Assembly: GCA_033782935.1 (NCBI GenBank)
Contig: JAWQEG010000495.1
Location: 186,001 to 250,000, forward strand
DNA length: 64,000 bases
Direction of reading: 5' to 3'
Source: Petrolisthes cinctipes
Taxonomy: Eukaryota > Arthropoda > Malacostraca > Decapoda > Porcellanidae
The position numbers and the translations under genes were made by a program. Each line of letters opens with the position of its first letter. Position 1 is the stretch's first letter. The notes beneath the pieces are model-generated. The model saw only the letters and a program-made list of their open reading frames with translations. It was not told the DNA's origin and did not search any database. Shown here piece after piece: positions 35,917 through 46,689 of the stretch.

Positions 35917-36272
35917 TACACTCGCAATCCAAAATTTGCATCCAGGTCTTGTTGAAGTTTCGAATCATTTGACATACTAGGTACCAGTTCGGAAGTCGTG
36001 ACGTGTGTGTGTGTGTGTGAGTAGCAGTTGACCTGGGCCATGGTAACGGGCTTGATGAAGCCTATGTCCAGTGTCGGAACATATAAAAAAAAAAATTACA
36101 ATGCTTATCCTCTTTCATATTTGTATCCAGGTCTTGTTGAAGTTTCGAATAATTTTACACACTAGTGAACCAATTACAACGCTTATCCTGTTTAATATTT
36201 GCTTGATATCCCTTAAAACTCGATCAGGCTATTCGAAGCAAGCCTGGATACATATTTTGGATTGCGAGTGTA
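35917..36272 (+). mobile_element. MITE family M1 interrupted by a SINE 3' end
   Basis: Both M1 ends are present (TACACTCGCAATCCAAAAT, GGATTGCGAGTG-TA). Between the TTTGACATACTAG and TTACAATGCTTATCC blocks sits a foreign segment (35,984-36,093). The AGGTCTTGTTGAAG block occurs twice, on either side of the insert. Confidence 0.75.
35984..36093 (+). mobile_element. SINE 3' portion
   Basis: Contains ACCAGTTCGGAAGTCGTGAC, a GT run, GTTGACCTGGGCCATGG and GCTTGATGAAGCCTATGTCC, ending in poly-A. The same module appears reversed at 47,553-47,740, where it is joined to a tRNA-like head. Confidence 0.7.
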
Positions 36273-36465
36273 CTCTGTGCAGTAATAAATTGCCAATCTA
36301 TGAAAACATGATATAAACAATTAATTAAGGTCGTATCTCAGATTGACTTGAAGAGGAATATTTATTTAGAAATAATATACAGGTAATGTGACATAACATG
36401 CCTGAAATTTTTTTTTGTTTGACCATCCAACTCTCTTAATTGCCACAATAGAACACACACGCAGC

Positions 36466-37370
36466 CCGGTGGTGTAGTGGTTAGCGAGTTCGGCTCAAAT
36501 CAGAGAGGGCCTGGGTTCGAATCCCCGGTCGGGTGGAGACAATTTGGGATTGTTTCCTTAACCCCTTAGGACCGATTGACCGACATATCGGTGATAAAAA
36601 AATTAATGGTTCGCTCCGAATCACCGACATGTCGACGTACCTATAAAAAACTGTAGCGAGTAGCTAGCGAGCTGGCGTTGGTAACGATGGAAAGCTAACG
36701 TCCTTGAGAAAAGGTTTGACTGTGGTAGTGGTGTCTGGTGGGTGGTGCCTAGACCTACCCCCACCAACAAGGACCCCACCTTTCCACTACATGGTGTTTT
36801 CTTATGTTTCTCGTATCTCTCTGCTGTCTACTATACTCCAGGAGAGTCTAGACAGACAAAATTACACTGAAATACGTTTATCATCATTGAAAACCACTTA
36901 AACGTATTGATTAGATGTTTATTTACATATTTAGAGATGTACGCAGAGCGTATGAGGTTTTCTTTCATGCGTTTCAGGGGATACTATTTATTTATTTTCG
37001 GACTTTGACGCTCTGTCATACGCAAACGCGTACACCTAGGAGGCTCCCGTTTTCAGTTCCTGGTGTGTAAATTCAAGCTCTTTCATTCTGTAAGAACAAA
37101 ATTTGCCTACATGAAAGTTGAAAATTGACCCCCAGAAGTCGGCTGGGGATGAAAAAAAAAAAAAAAAAAGTCGGTCCTAAGGGGTTAAATGTGTAACCCC
37201 TGTTCACATTGCAGAGAATAGGTACTGGACGTAAGTCGAGGAGTTGTGACCTCGCCATCCCGGTGTCTGGAAAAAGGTTCCAGCCTTACCCAAAGATCAG
37301 TCACTACGAGCTCTGAGCTCATTCCGGGAGAGTAAAAATTGGTGAGCACGTGTCCAGCATGTGATCAAGA
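36466..37370 (+). mobile_element. tRNA-derived SINE split by a TTAA element
   Basis: The head has GGTGGTGTAGTGGTTAGCGA (A-box region) and GGGTTCGAATCCC (B box, about 36,510-36,522). After GGATTGTTTCC the T3 element (36,558-37,188) intervenes. The body then resumes with ATGTGTAACCCCTGTTCAC and continues through GACCTCGCCATCCCGGTG and TTCCAGCCTTACCC to about 37,370. The degenerate anticodon arm rules out a working tRNA gene. Confidence 0.7.
36558..37188 (+). mobile_element. TTAA element T3, second copy
   Basis: TTAA at 36,558-36,561 and 37,185-37,188. It is nearly identical along its length to the copy at 24,907-25,543, including the poly-A tract inside the right end and the 65-codon ORF (36,704-36,901). 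High similarity suggests recent activity. Confidence 0.9.
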
Positions 37371-37427
37371 CCAGGTGAAACACACACAGTGGAGTGGTAA
37401 TTCACAATGACGTGAAGAGCAGCATGC

Positions 37428-37768
37428 TAAGAAAAACCCACTTTTTATAGACAAAAAGTATTTAATATGGACGTTTCTGAGGCAACTACCTCCCTCTTCA
37501 GCAGTACAGAGTTGAATAAAACATGAAAGGAAAATAAGGAAAATAAGAGTCGGGTCCCTGAAGAATGGCCAGGTCAGGTCGGTTGGGTGAGGTGAGGTGA
37601 GGTGTGGTCTGTCTGTCATCAGAACACACCTTGTCCCTCCCTCCCCCTGTCAGCTACTTATTTTCCTTTCATGTTTCATTCAACTCTGTACTGCTGAAGA
37701 GGGAGGTAGTTGCCTCAGAAACGTCCATATTAAATACTTTTTGTCTATAAAAAGTGGGTTTTTCTTAA
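37428..37768. mobile_element. Foldback element with 110-bp arms
   Basis: The left arm (37,428-37,548) starts AAGAAAAACCCACTTTTTAT. The right arm (37,660-37,768) is its inverse, ending AAAAAGTGGGTTTTTCTTAA. About 110 bp of GGTGAGGTGA-rich sequence lies between them. The peptides read from the arms are shadows of the inverted repeat. Confidence 0.75.
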
Positions 37769-37947
37769 CACACACTCACACACTAACCTCATAATATTCA
37801 GGTATATGACATAATGATATCTGAATACGTCTTTACATTGCACATGAACAGTCGAGAAACTAAATTCGCAATATATTCATCATTGTCAGTCTGGTGTCTG
37901 ACCAGAATTATGAGTTCACAGTATGGAAGTAGGTCCTCCCCTATATA

Positions 37948-38191
37948 TACAGTCGTGGTTAAATATAATCATCCATATAGGGGTAACTCACGTAAGAGTT
38001 TGACAGCTTCCCTCTGTTCCTTAGATGATAAACTTTCCAATAAATAGGTTAACTACCATCTTTTAATTCATTACAAGCAGCTACGCACTACTTAAAACAA
38101 TAACATCATATGTGAACGTGAAAATACAGTATTAGATAGTAAATTGTTTTAGATACCCATATGTGGATGATTATTATTGACCGCGACTGTA
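37948..38191 (+). mobile_element. MITE family M5, complete copy
   Basis: Left end TACAGTCGTGGTTAAATATA and right end ATTATTGACCGCGACTG-TA. The core block is present once, so this is the reference for the expanded copy at 32,744. Confidence 0.85.
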
Positions 38192-38332
38192 CCTTCCCTC
38201 TTCCCACCTAACGATTCTCAATAGATGCCCAAATCTAATGGTCAGGTTAGGTTCAGGTCAGTCACATTAATTGTTCATTTGGGGAAACTCCCATCTATTA
38301 CTATATATTAATTCTCAACCTTCTTGTCTCTG

Positions 38333-38740
38333 TACACTCGCAATCCAAAATTTGTATCCAGGTCTTGTTGATGTTTCGAATCATTTGACATACTAGTGAA
38401 CCAATTACAACGCTTATCCTGTTTCATATTTGTATCCAGGTCTTGTTGAAGTTTCGAATCATTTGACATACTAGTGAACCAATTACAACACTTATCCTGT
38501 TTCATATTTGTATCCAGGTCTTGTTGAAGTTTCGAATCATTTGACACACTAGTGAACCAATTACAATGCTTATCCTCTTTCATATTTGTATCCAGGTCTT
38601 GTTGAAGTTTCAAATCATTTGACATACTAGTGAACCAATTACAACACTTATCCTGTTTCATATTTGCTTGATCTCACTTAATACTCGATCAGGCTATTCG
38701 AAGCAACAAACCTGGATACAGATTCTGTATTGCAAGTGTA
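38333..38740 (+). mobile_element. MITE family M1 with 78-bp core repeated four times
   Basis: Ends TACACTCGCAATCCAAAAT and GTATTGCAAGTG-TA. The block starting TTTGTATCCAGGTCTTGTTG repeats at 38,351, 38,429, 38,507 and 38,585, exactly 78 bp apart. Because 78 is a multiple of three, the reverse strand stays open for 117 codons with a 26-residue repeat. That is a consequence of the repeat, not evidence of a gene. Confidence 0.9.
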
Positions 38741-39109
38741 CCATTTAGTCTGAGGATGTAATACACGAAATTATTCGTTATCTCGTCTATGTTTTCTCCT
38801 GTGGTTATTCTGTCCAGATTTAGTCTATACCAATCTATCTTGAAATATACTGTAAATAATATATTTCTATATACCATATATTTTTTTGTATTATTCATAG
38901 GTCTCTCTTTTCGCAATTATGATGAAGTTGCATATTAAAAATTATTGGTTTATCTTTGTTACTGGTCCGAGTCCTTGTGCCTCTCTCTGTTCAATGACGT
39001 GCTAATAAATATATGCATTTGATTACTGTATTTGCCGTCTTTCATTATGCTTATGTGTCTTTTTCTTCATTTAATATTATTGTTACTCTATATACACAGG
39101 CATATATAT
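38741..39109. other. No gene seen
   Basis: AT-rich, with no recognisable element or RNA gene. Confidence 0.5.
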
Positions 39110-39756
<647 letters not shown>

Positions 39757-39789
39757 ATATGTATGTATATGTTTGTGTGTGTATATATG

Positions 39790-39973
39790 TACACTCGTGA
39801 TACGTAATTTCTGACCAGAGTGTGAGGAGCAGAAAGCTTCGAATGGCCTGGTATTGTTCATTTTCCCACCCAGTACACCTATAGAGGCTGAGTTCGAATG
39901 CAGGGTATGTGTGTGTGTGTGTGTGTGGTGCCTGCCGTTCGTATCTGGTCAGAAATTACGTATCACGAGTGTA
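39790..39973 (+). mobile_element. MITE family M2
   Basis: TACACTCGTGATACGTAATTT at the left and its complement at the right, with a shorter GT run (39,906-39,926) than the copy at 35,642. Confidence 0.85.
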
Positions 39974-40429
39974 CCTGTGTGTATATCTTTGTTTCCATGA
40001 TATATACAGATATGTGTGTGTTGGACAGTATACGAGACGAGGGGGGCGAGTTTAGGACTGGTTCATTGGGTAGCTGAGAGGAGTCAAGAGGAGTGTTTTA
40101 TTAGTCAGTTTCGAGGGGTTCAGGATGTGTTGAATAATAATAATAAGGGAGAAGGACGGGACAGGAGCAGGCTTTCCTCTGTTAAAATTCCTCAGTCCAC
40201 CGCCACCTACCCCTCTGTCCACAAGGCCTTACCCTCTGTTTTTTTTTTTTTTTTTTTTTTTTTAATTAATTGCGCCGTAGCGTCAATCAACAGGCAGGCA
40301 ACAATACATACTGGTAGGAGGGACCCATGAGAATACAATGACTACAACCACACATACACACACACACACACATCACGAAAACATAACAGAATGGAGCACA
40401 AGCATACAGACAAATATTTACATTATGAC

Positions 40430-43400
40430 CTACTTAAATCCACCAAAACGAGGATGGCGTACCAGAAGTTCCTCCAGAACCTGGTGGTTCAGCAGGTGTC
40501 GACAAACCACATCAAGTGGCAGGCCCTGGGGCAGCAAGTGTCGGACAGTGGGGCAGGCCAGGCAATAGTGCTTTACAGTGTTAGCACGAGGCGCTCGACA
40601 CAAGCGACACTCAGTGAAGGGAGGCTCACCCTGCATCCAAGCAACCTGCCATGGTGGACGGTAGCCAAGCCTCAAACGAGCGAAGACTACATTGTGCCTC
40701 CGAGCCATGAGGCCTCGACGACGGTAGGAATATTTGTGACGGCATACAGACTCATACTGTGTGATGGAGATGCATCCCTGCATCGCCGTACAGGGAGGAG
40801 AGCGGCGGAGCGGACTTTAGAGAGGTAACATGTCAGGGAGAGAGGACGTCCAACACCACGAGGAGGCAGATGGCAGGCTTCCTTTGCGAGTCTGTCAACT
40901 GTACCATTGTGACGTAAACCTACATGGGATGGCACCCATAAAAATTTGACAGTCAAGTTACGATGACGAAATAAGGACAAAAACGATAAAATCTGCTGAA
41001 CAACAGTAGAGTGTGTGGGCTGAACACTAGAGAGAGAATGAAGGGCAGGTCTGGAGTCACAAAAAATGGCAGCATTCACTCCACGTTGACAAACAAGATT
41101 AATAGCATCCAGAATGGCATACAGTTCACACAATGTTGAGCTAGAGTGGTTACAGAGACGACGGCCAACCCAGTCCCCTGGAGGTGACTCCATGTCAGGT
41201 GAGAAAACAGCACAACCTGCTGCACCATCCACCTGCAATGAGCCATCAGTGTAGAGGCAGTATGGATCTGTGATGGAGGACGTCACTGTTTCTATGTGTT
41301 CCAGAGTCAACTGCCGCTGTAGAGAAGGCAGTTCCGACTTGGAAGTAGGTGTGAAGCTTACATCAGGTGTTGGTAGCATCCACGGAGGGGGTCCTCTATT
41401 CTGAAATTTTTTTAAAGTTTCCAGAGTAGCCCTGGGAAGTTGAATCAGAGCAGGGGAGAGGTAATCAACAACTGAACGGATAAAAGCAATATAGATAGTC
41501 CTGGCTATTGGGATGGAGATGCCCGAGGAGTTGTTAGTGAGCCATTGAAGTGGCGTAAGTCGGCGCTGGAGACGACCCAATAAGTCCTGGACAGTGGGAT
41601 GGTCTTGAGGTCTGGCAGGGACAATTGGCCAAATATTGACTGGTGCGCCCAGGTAGCGATACTGGGAACACATGGGAATGACAGTCCCTCCAATGGTGAA
41701 CACTGGCAGAGCTTGAGGAAGACATCAGGTGAATATTCTGCTCTTATCTGGGGAGACAATAATGCCACAGTGAGAGGAGGACACAGAGAAGGAGTCAAGA
41801 AACCGCTGGAGATCCCTTGGTGAGGTAGAATTAACACAGATATCATCAGCATAGCACGTAATTGTAGTTCCAGGTATATCAGGGAGAGAAGTGAGCAGCC
41901 GATGCATCAGAATATTAAATACCAATGGGCTGAGAACACCACCTTGAGGCGTACCAAGATGAAAACTGCGCAAAGGACAGAGCGCACCACTGAAAAACAC
42001 ACGGGAGGTCCTGTTACTCAGGTAGCCCCGAATCCACCGTAATAGATTACCCTTTATCCCAAAGTCAACCAGTTGATCCAAAATGACGTCTCTATTAGCA
42101 ACATCGAAGGCACTTCGAAGGTCAATGAAGGCCACCACACTGTCCCTGTTAAGGTGACTGTACTGGTCGTCTAGGCAGTGGTGTGTGCTCCGCTGGGGAA
42201 GGAAACCAAACAGCCATGGAAAAAGGCGATCTTTCAGTCTGTACATGAGACGATTGAGTAAGATTCTCTCCATAACTTTACAAAAACAGGAAGTCAGGGA
42301 AATAGGCCTGAACTTCGCAGTGCCGGGCTTAGGGATGGGTATTATTGTGCTGCTGGTCCAGGCTCGCGGTACACAACCATCATGAAGACAAAGATTGTAC
42401 AGTAGAAGTAGAGGGTTCCCAGGAACTTGTTGAAGTAGGAGCAGCACAGCATAAGTAATACCATCATTACCAGGGGAAGAAGCTCTACCCCGAGAGAGAG
42501 CACGTCGCAACTCCTCCTCAGTTATCTCCTCTGCATCATCGTCATCATCTTGCAACAGAGCAGAAATTAGACGTAGCCGATGGACAGCAGCACGGGAAGT
42601 GACTGTTTCTTGTATGTGGATGGGTAGACTGGCTGAGGTAGATTGTTCTGACCAGGCATCGACAAGTTGTTGGGCATAGTCGGCAGGAGTGTGATGACGA
42701 GCAGTGGCCGGTGTCTTTTTAACAACCCGACGGATGAGGTGCCACATAGAAGCCACACTTGTTTGCTGGTTGATGCTGTCCGTGAACCGCTGCCAAGACT
42801 CAGTGTGAGCACACTCCTGCAGGGCAACTAAAGCGTCCCTAGACATCTGGTAACGATGGAGCAGGTCAGGGGTTGGGTTGGCTTGAAACAATAGGCCATC
42901 ACGTTCAGCCTCCTCCATTGCCTCCTGTATACGTGCATCCAGCGTCCAGGAGTGGGCAGTATGGCGATGCTGGAGGTGTGGCCGGGAGACGTATAGCCTA
43001 TAAAAGTCATGAGTAGCAGATACAAGATCAGAGTACAACTGTTCAGCTGATGATATGTCAAATGTAGGGAATACATGGGCCATGAATAAGATGTAAGTCG
43101 GGCAATATTTAGGGGGCACAGCAATACACAAACGAGTGGCTGAAGCACCTGACCCAGCAGTTAGAGAATAATGAAACCGAAGAGCAATGTGATCAGAGAA
43201 TAAGTCTGGCACGGAGGAGCACAGGACCCGAGATGCTATCAGGCCAGACGAGAGGATGTAATCCAGAGTACCTCCCCGGCAATGAGTGGCACCGCCAGTG
43301 TCCCAGCATGTCAGATGATGCTTGCGGATGTATGAAAGGAGACGAACACCATTACGATTAATAGAGCCAGAACCATCACCCAAATCAGAATGCCGAGCAT

Positions 43401-43890
43401 TAAAATATCCCATATAAACCATACCACGCACTGTTGGAGAAGGAAGAGCCTCAAGAGTGAGTCTAGCTAAGGCAGAATAGACATTACATAGTTGGAGTAC
43501 TCCATTCCCAGGTAGAACCTCAAATAGCTGAAAGGTCATGTCAGGATCAGTGGAGGTACGGAGAAGGCGATGTGGCAAGGAGCTATGTATGTAAGTCAGG
43601 AGACCATTCCTTACCAGATGAACATATGGCACATAACCTGAGAGGGGAGGAGCTTGCCCAGCAGCGAGCGGCCATCCTGGAAATGCTTCCTGGAGAAAAA
43701 TAACACTGGGATGATGACGAAAAACATAGGCCTTGAGTTGAGTGAGCTTAGCATAACTGGTGATACCACATACATTCCAGGAGATGACGTCCAGCTGGCA
43801 ATCACTAGCGAACTCTGTATTTGGAGGTAGAAGTCCGGTGAGTGGGGGCAGATGAGCGACCTGGAGAAGAAGATGGACCAGGAGAAGGGA
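40430..43890 (-). pseudogene. LINE B ORF2: endonuclease, reverse transcriptase, RNase H
   Basis: The frame is open from 43,890, overlapping the ORF1 end by about 85 bp, with no clear ATG. Endonuclease: QLDVISWNVCGI, IFLQEAF, GGTLDYILSS, FSDHIALRF. The usual G-D-F-N motif reads GYFNARH, so a catalytic Asp is replaced by Tyr. Reverse transcriptase: PISLTSCFCK, FIDLRSAFD, GTPQGGVLSPL, and YADD at about 41,850. A TGA at 41,725-41,727 sits in frame, and the same frame continues with LPQALPVFTIGG. RNase H: YTDGS, ELYAI, CDSRPAL, FLWVPSHVG and VDRLAKEA. A frameshift near 40,770 precedes the last segment (CRLCRAPRANTVKHYCLAC), a Cys/His motif common at LINE C-termini. Inactive as read, but close to intact. 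Confidence 0.9.
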
Positions 43891-45070
43891 CTAACTCGAA
43901 AAGCTTTTCAAGGCGAGATGCAACAGTATCTATCTTTTCGGTAAGGGTAGTGACAGTTGAGATGATGGCCTGCTGAGCCTCGACCAAGGTGGAGAGTTTG
44001 GAGTCATTGGCAGCCTGCGCGGCAACCAGCCCATCAATCCTGGCTTCAAGGGCAGAAAAGCGGTTCTCGAGAGCCGTACATCATGCCATGAGGGTAGCAA
44101 CAGACTTGTGGAAGGCCAGGTCTGGAGGTGAGGCAGGGCTGGTAGGAGGAGCAGACTGGGGAGGTGGTGGTGGTGGCGGTGGTGGAGGCGGAGCAATAGT
44201 AGTGACATGAGCCTGGACCTGACGTCGAGTACATCCATGCCACACATTAACCCCTGGCTGAAGGCATCGTGGACACTTCCATCGAGACGTATCCTCAGGA
44301 GGTGAAGGCTCAGAGGTGGAGGCAGCAGGACGTGATGGTTCACCCCTGACAGGACACGTCTTGGAATCATGGTCGGCCGCACACCATGCACACTTCGGCC
44401 TGGCAGAACAGTACCGGGAGATATGCCCAACTCCCCAGCACCTGTAGCACCAAGGCTGGTCATTATGAAGTTTCCTCACCTCACACGGTGGAAGACAAGG
44501 GAGGAAATCAAAGTAAATCTCATATGGAGGTGGATCAGGTTGACTCCAGACAACAACAATACGGCTAATGGGTGAACCATCTTGGAAAAAACGACGGGCA
44601 AAGTACACACCAGGGTATCCTTTGGCAAGTTTCGGGTCAACATCAATAGGAAAACGGGTAAGGATGTAGCTGAGGAACTTACGAGGCTTCTCGAGTGAGT
44701 CTTCAAGAATGAGAGGCAGAGACAAAAATTCACCAGCCTTCACTCTATCAATGATGTCCTGACGCTTCCTAGAGATGTAGACAAACCGGGAGGTGACAGC
44801 AGCCATCTTGACTCCAGCCAGTTCACGCTGCAGCTGGAAGGCCCTGTTGACATCAGACAACCAACGCAACTTTGTGTCCGTAGATGGGTTCCCAGAGAAG
44901 GAGAGCTTGACATAGGCATTTCTTGACGAGGCATCAACGGGTCGCTTGGTAGAGGTTGAGGAGGTGGAAGGCTGCAACCTGAGCTGCGGAGTGACCGATG
45001 AGAGGGGGGGAGGGTTGCGAGAAGGCAGATCAGGCCAGTGATCTTCGATAGGAGACTTATCCTCCGACAT
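43805..45070 (-). pseudogene. LINE B ORF1, RNA-binding gag-like protein
   Basis: The start at 45,070 (MSEDKSPIEDHWPDLPSRNP) opens a 422-codon frame. A Ser/Pro-rich N-terminus and a roughly 150-residue domain (AYVKLSFSG to VVVWSQPDPP) come first. Zinc knuckles follow: CYRCWGVGHISRYC and CAWCAADHDSKTC, then a third Cys pair (CPRCLQPG) and a poly-proline run. An in-frame TGA at about 44,079-44,081 stops it. Beyond it the frame stays open as a coiled-coil-like segment (LENRFSALEARIDG, VTTLTEKIDTVASRLEKLFE) to 43,805. A CGA-to-TGA change would explain the stop. Other members presumably encode the whole protein, which should coat the element RNA. Confidence 0.85.
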
Positions 45071-45416
45071 GGCAGGAAGCCATATCCGAATCCGCGCTCT
45101 CCATCAGGCCAGGCAAGGCCTAGATGGGAAGCGAACTGAACACACACGAACACACGAACATACACACACAGAACCACAATAAAACAAATAAACCACAAAC
45201 AACAATACCACAAACAGCAAAACCACAAATAAAATGAGATAGAAAATATAAACAACCCCTATAACACCACAGACACAACAACACACAAACAAGAACGTTG
45301 AAACAGGACAAACAACAACACATACAACAACACAGGCAGAGCGCCAGGAACACGTCTTCATTCCAGGAAGGTTGGGGTGAGACTCCTACCCTCTGTTCTA
45401 CAACTCAGCCACTAAC

Positions 45417-45775
45417 ACTTTACCCAACACACACATACCTAACATAACTATACACTTGTCCCTTCCCTCTATAATTATATTTGTCACTAACATTATACAC
45501 AACACACACATACCCAACACACACACATACCCAACACACACACATACCCAACACACACACATACCCAGCACACACACATACCCAACACACTCACATACCC
45601 AACACACACACATATCCAACACACATACATACCCAACACACACACATACCCAACACACACACATACCCAACACACACACATACCTAACATATCTTTACAC
45701 TTGTCCCTTCCTTCTATATATTTGTCACTAACACTATACCCAACACACACTATACCCAACACACACATACCCAAG
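45417..45775. repeat. 17-bp CA-rich minisatellite
   Basis: Units of the form TACCCAACACACACACA repeat with a 17-bp period between about 45,511 and 45,685. Partly duplicated flanks surround them (ACACTTGTCCCTTCC at about 45,447, 45,698 and 45,788). Cys/Val-rich ORFs here are artefacts of the repeat. Confidence 0.9.
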
Positions 45776-45804
45776 AAAACATACCTACACTTGTCCCTCC
45801 CCTC

Positions 45805-46053
45805 TATGGGTCGATTCCACAGTGGTATTAGTTTGTTAGCTTCCCAACCAACCACACTTGTAAGGCTTCATTATTTTCCAAAAGCTGAGTATCCGTATTC
45901 ACAAAATCTATTAAAACAGTTAGATAATAATGATCACTGTATAGTTTACTCACCAAATTCATTAAATAATTCACCCATAAGACATTTACACGGCTAATAT
46001 TCTTTCGTTTGCGTGTTTACAAACCAATACCAACCACTGTGGAATCGATCCTA
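45805..46053 (+). mobile_element. MITE family S, unexpanded copy
   Basis: 249 bp, TA at both ends: TA-GGGTCGATTCCACAGTGG-type left end (here TATGGGTCGATTCC), right end CACTGTGGAATCGATCC-TA. The first 70 bp equal the satellite unit and the CACTGTATAGTTTACTC block is single. This is the best available model of the ancestral element. Confidence 0.85.
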
Positions 46054-46167
46054 TATATTTGTTGTAACCTGGGAGAACCCTAATAATAATTATCTGCTGG
46101 AGTGTACTCAGCTTATAGTGAACCCATTTATATATTTGTGTCCTACCTTATACAGAAAGTTCTATAC

Positions 46168-46489
46168 CAGCTGGATTAAAACCCCGATAGCCTGGATGGT
46201 GTGAAGCCTGTGTTCGTTAAGGGGGTGCGGGAGTAGGGCACAGGCTTGGGGGGGGGGGTGCAGGAATAAGGGGACAGGCTTGGGGGGGGGGCTGGAGGGG
46301 TGCAGGAATAGGGGGAGACGCTTGGGGTGGGTAGAAAGCCTGTCCCCCTATTCCCGCACCCACCCTAACCCCCCTCCCCATCCTGTACCCCTACTCCCGC
46401 ACCTCCCAAAATCCCCCCGACCCCCCTAAACCCCCCCAATATACCAGCTGGATTATAACCTCGATAGCCTGGATGGTGTGAAGCCTGTG
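46168..46489. mobile_element. GC-rich foldback element flanked by a 50-bp direct repeat
   Basis: TTAA at 46,217 opens GGGGGTGCGGGAGTAGGG, then G-rich repeats (ACAGGCTTGGGG) and their C-rich inverse up to about 46,438. The host sequence CCAGCTGGATTAAAACC...GGATGGTGTGAAGCCTGTG occurs on both sides (46,168-46,215 and 46,442-46,489). A related TTAA-bounded copy lies at 62,276-62,519. G-runs of 4-11 bases could form quadruplexes. Confidence 0.7.
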
Positions 46490-46689
46490 ATTGTTGGTAG
46501 GCTCCCAGCTGAACTATAATTATATCCCTGTTGTATTTTTAGGATAGTCCATGTGCGACCCATACCCTAAGTTAAGTTTAGTATTAAGTTTTAGTATTAA
46601 GGTGAGTATATTACATTGGGGACTCTAGGCTGGACTGTCTCTCTGCTAGATTGGAACAGTACAGGTGCGACTCTTAATTAACCTAGATA

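Larger units (their letters stand above)
40241..45386 (-). mobile_element. LINE B: full-length non-LTR retrotransposon
   Basis: An 11-bp direct repeat TACCCTCTGTT (40,230-40,240 and 45,387-45,397) flanks it, and a poly-A tail (poly-T, 40,241-40,262) marks its 3' end. From 5' to 3' on the minus strand: a CA-rich 5' untranslated region of about 310 bp, ORF1 (45,070-43,805), ORF2 overlapping it and ending at 40,430, then a short 3' region with a CA microsatellite. Its gene set is ORF1 zinc knuckles, endonuclease, reverse transcriptase, RNase H and a C-terminal Cys/His segment. That fits RNase H-bearing LINEs of the I group in the broad sense. Only two stops and one frameshift are seen, so it is a young copy. 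3'-end fragments lie at 33,682 and 35,200. Confidence 0.9.

Noticed and set aside
37365..37794. Two ORFs sharing the peptide CTAEEGGSCLRNVHIKYF
   Set aside because: Mirror readings of the two arms of a foldback element.
38308..38661. 117-codon ORF with a 26-residue repeat on the minus strand
   Set aside because: It comes from four 78-bp MITE cores; 78 is divisible by three, so the frame stays open by arithmetic.
43930..44463. 177-codon minus-strand ORF rich in His, Leu and Ser
   Set aside because: Alternative frame of LINE B ORF1; the real frame has the zinc knuckles.
45398..45855. Cys/Val/Gly-rich and His/Thr/Pro-rich ORFs
   Set aside because: Both strands of a 17-bp CA-rich minisatellite; no other coding sign.
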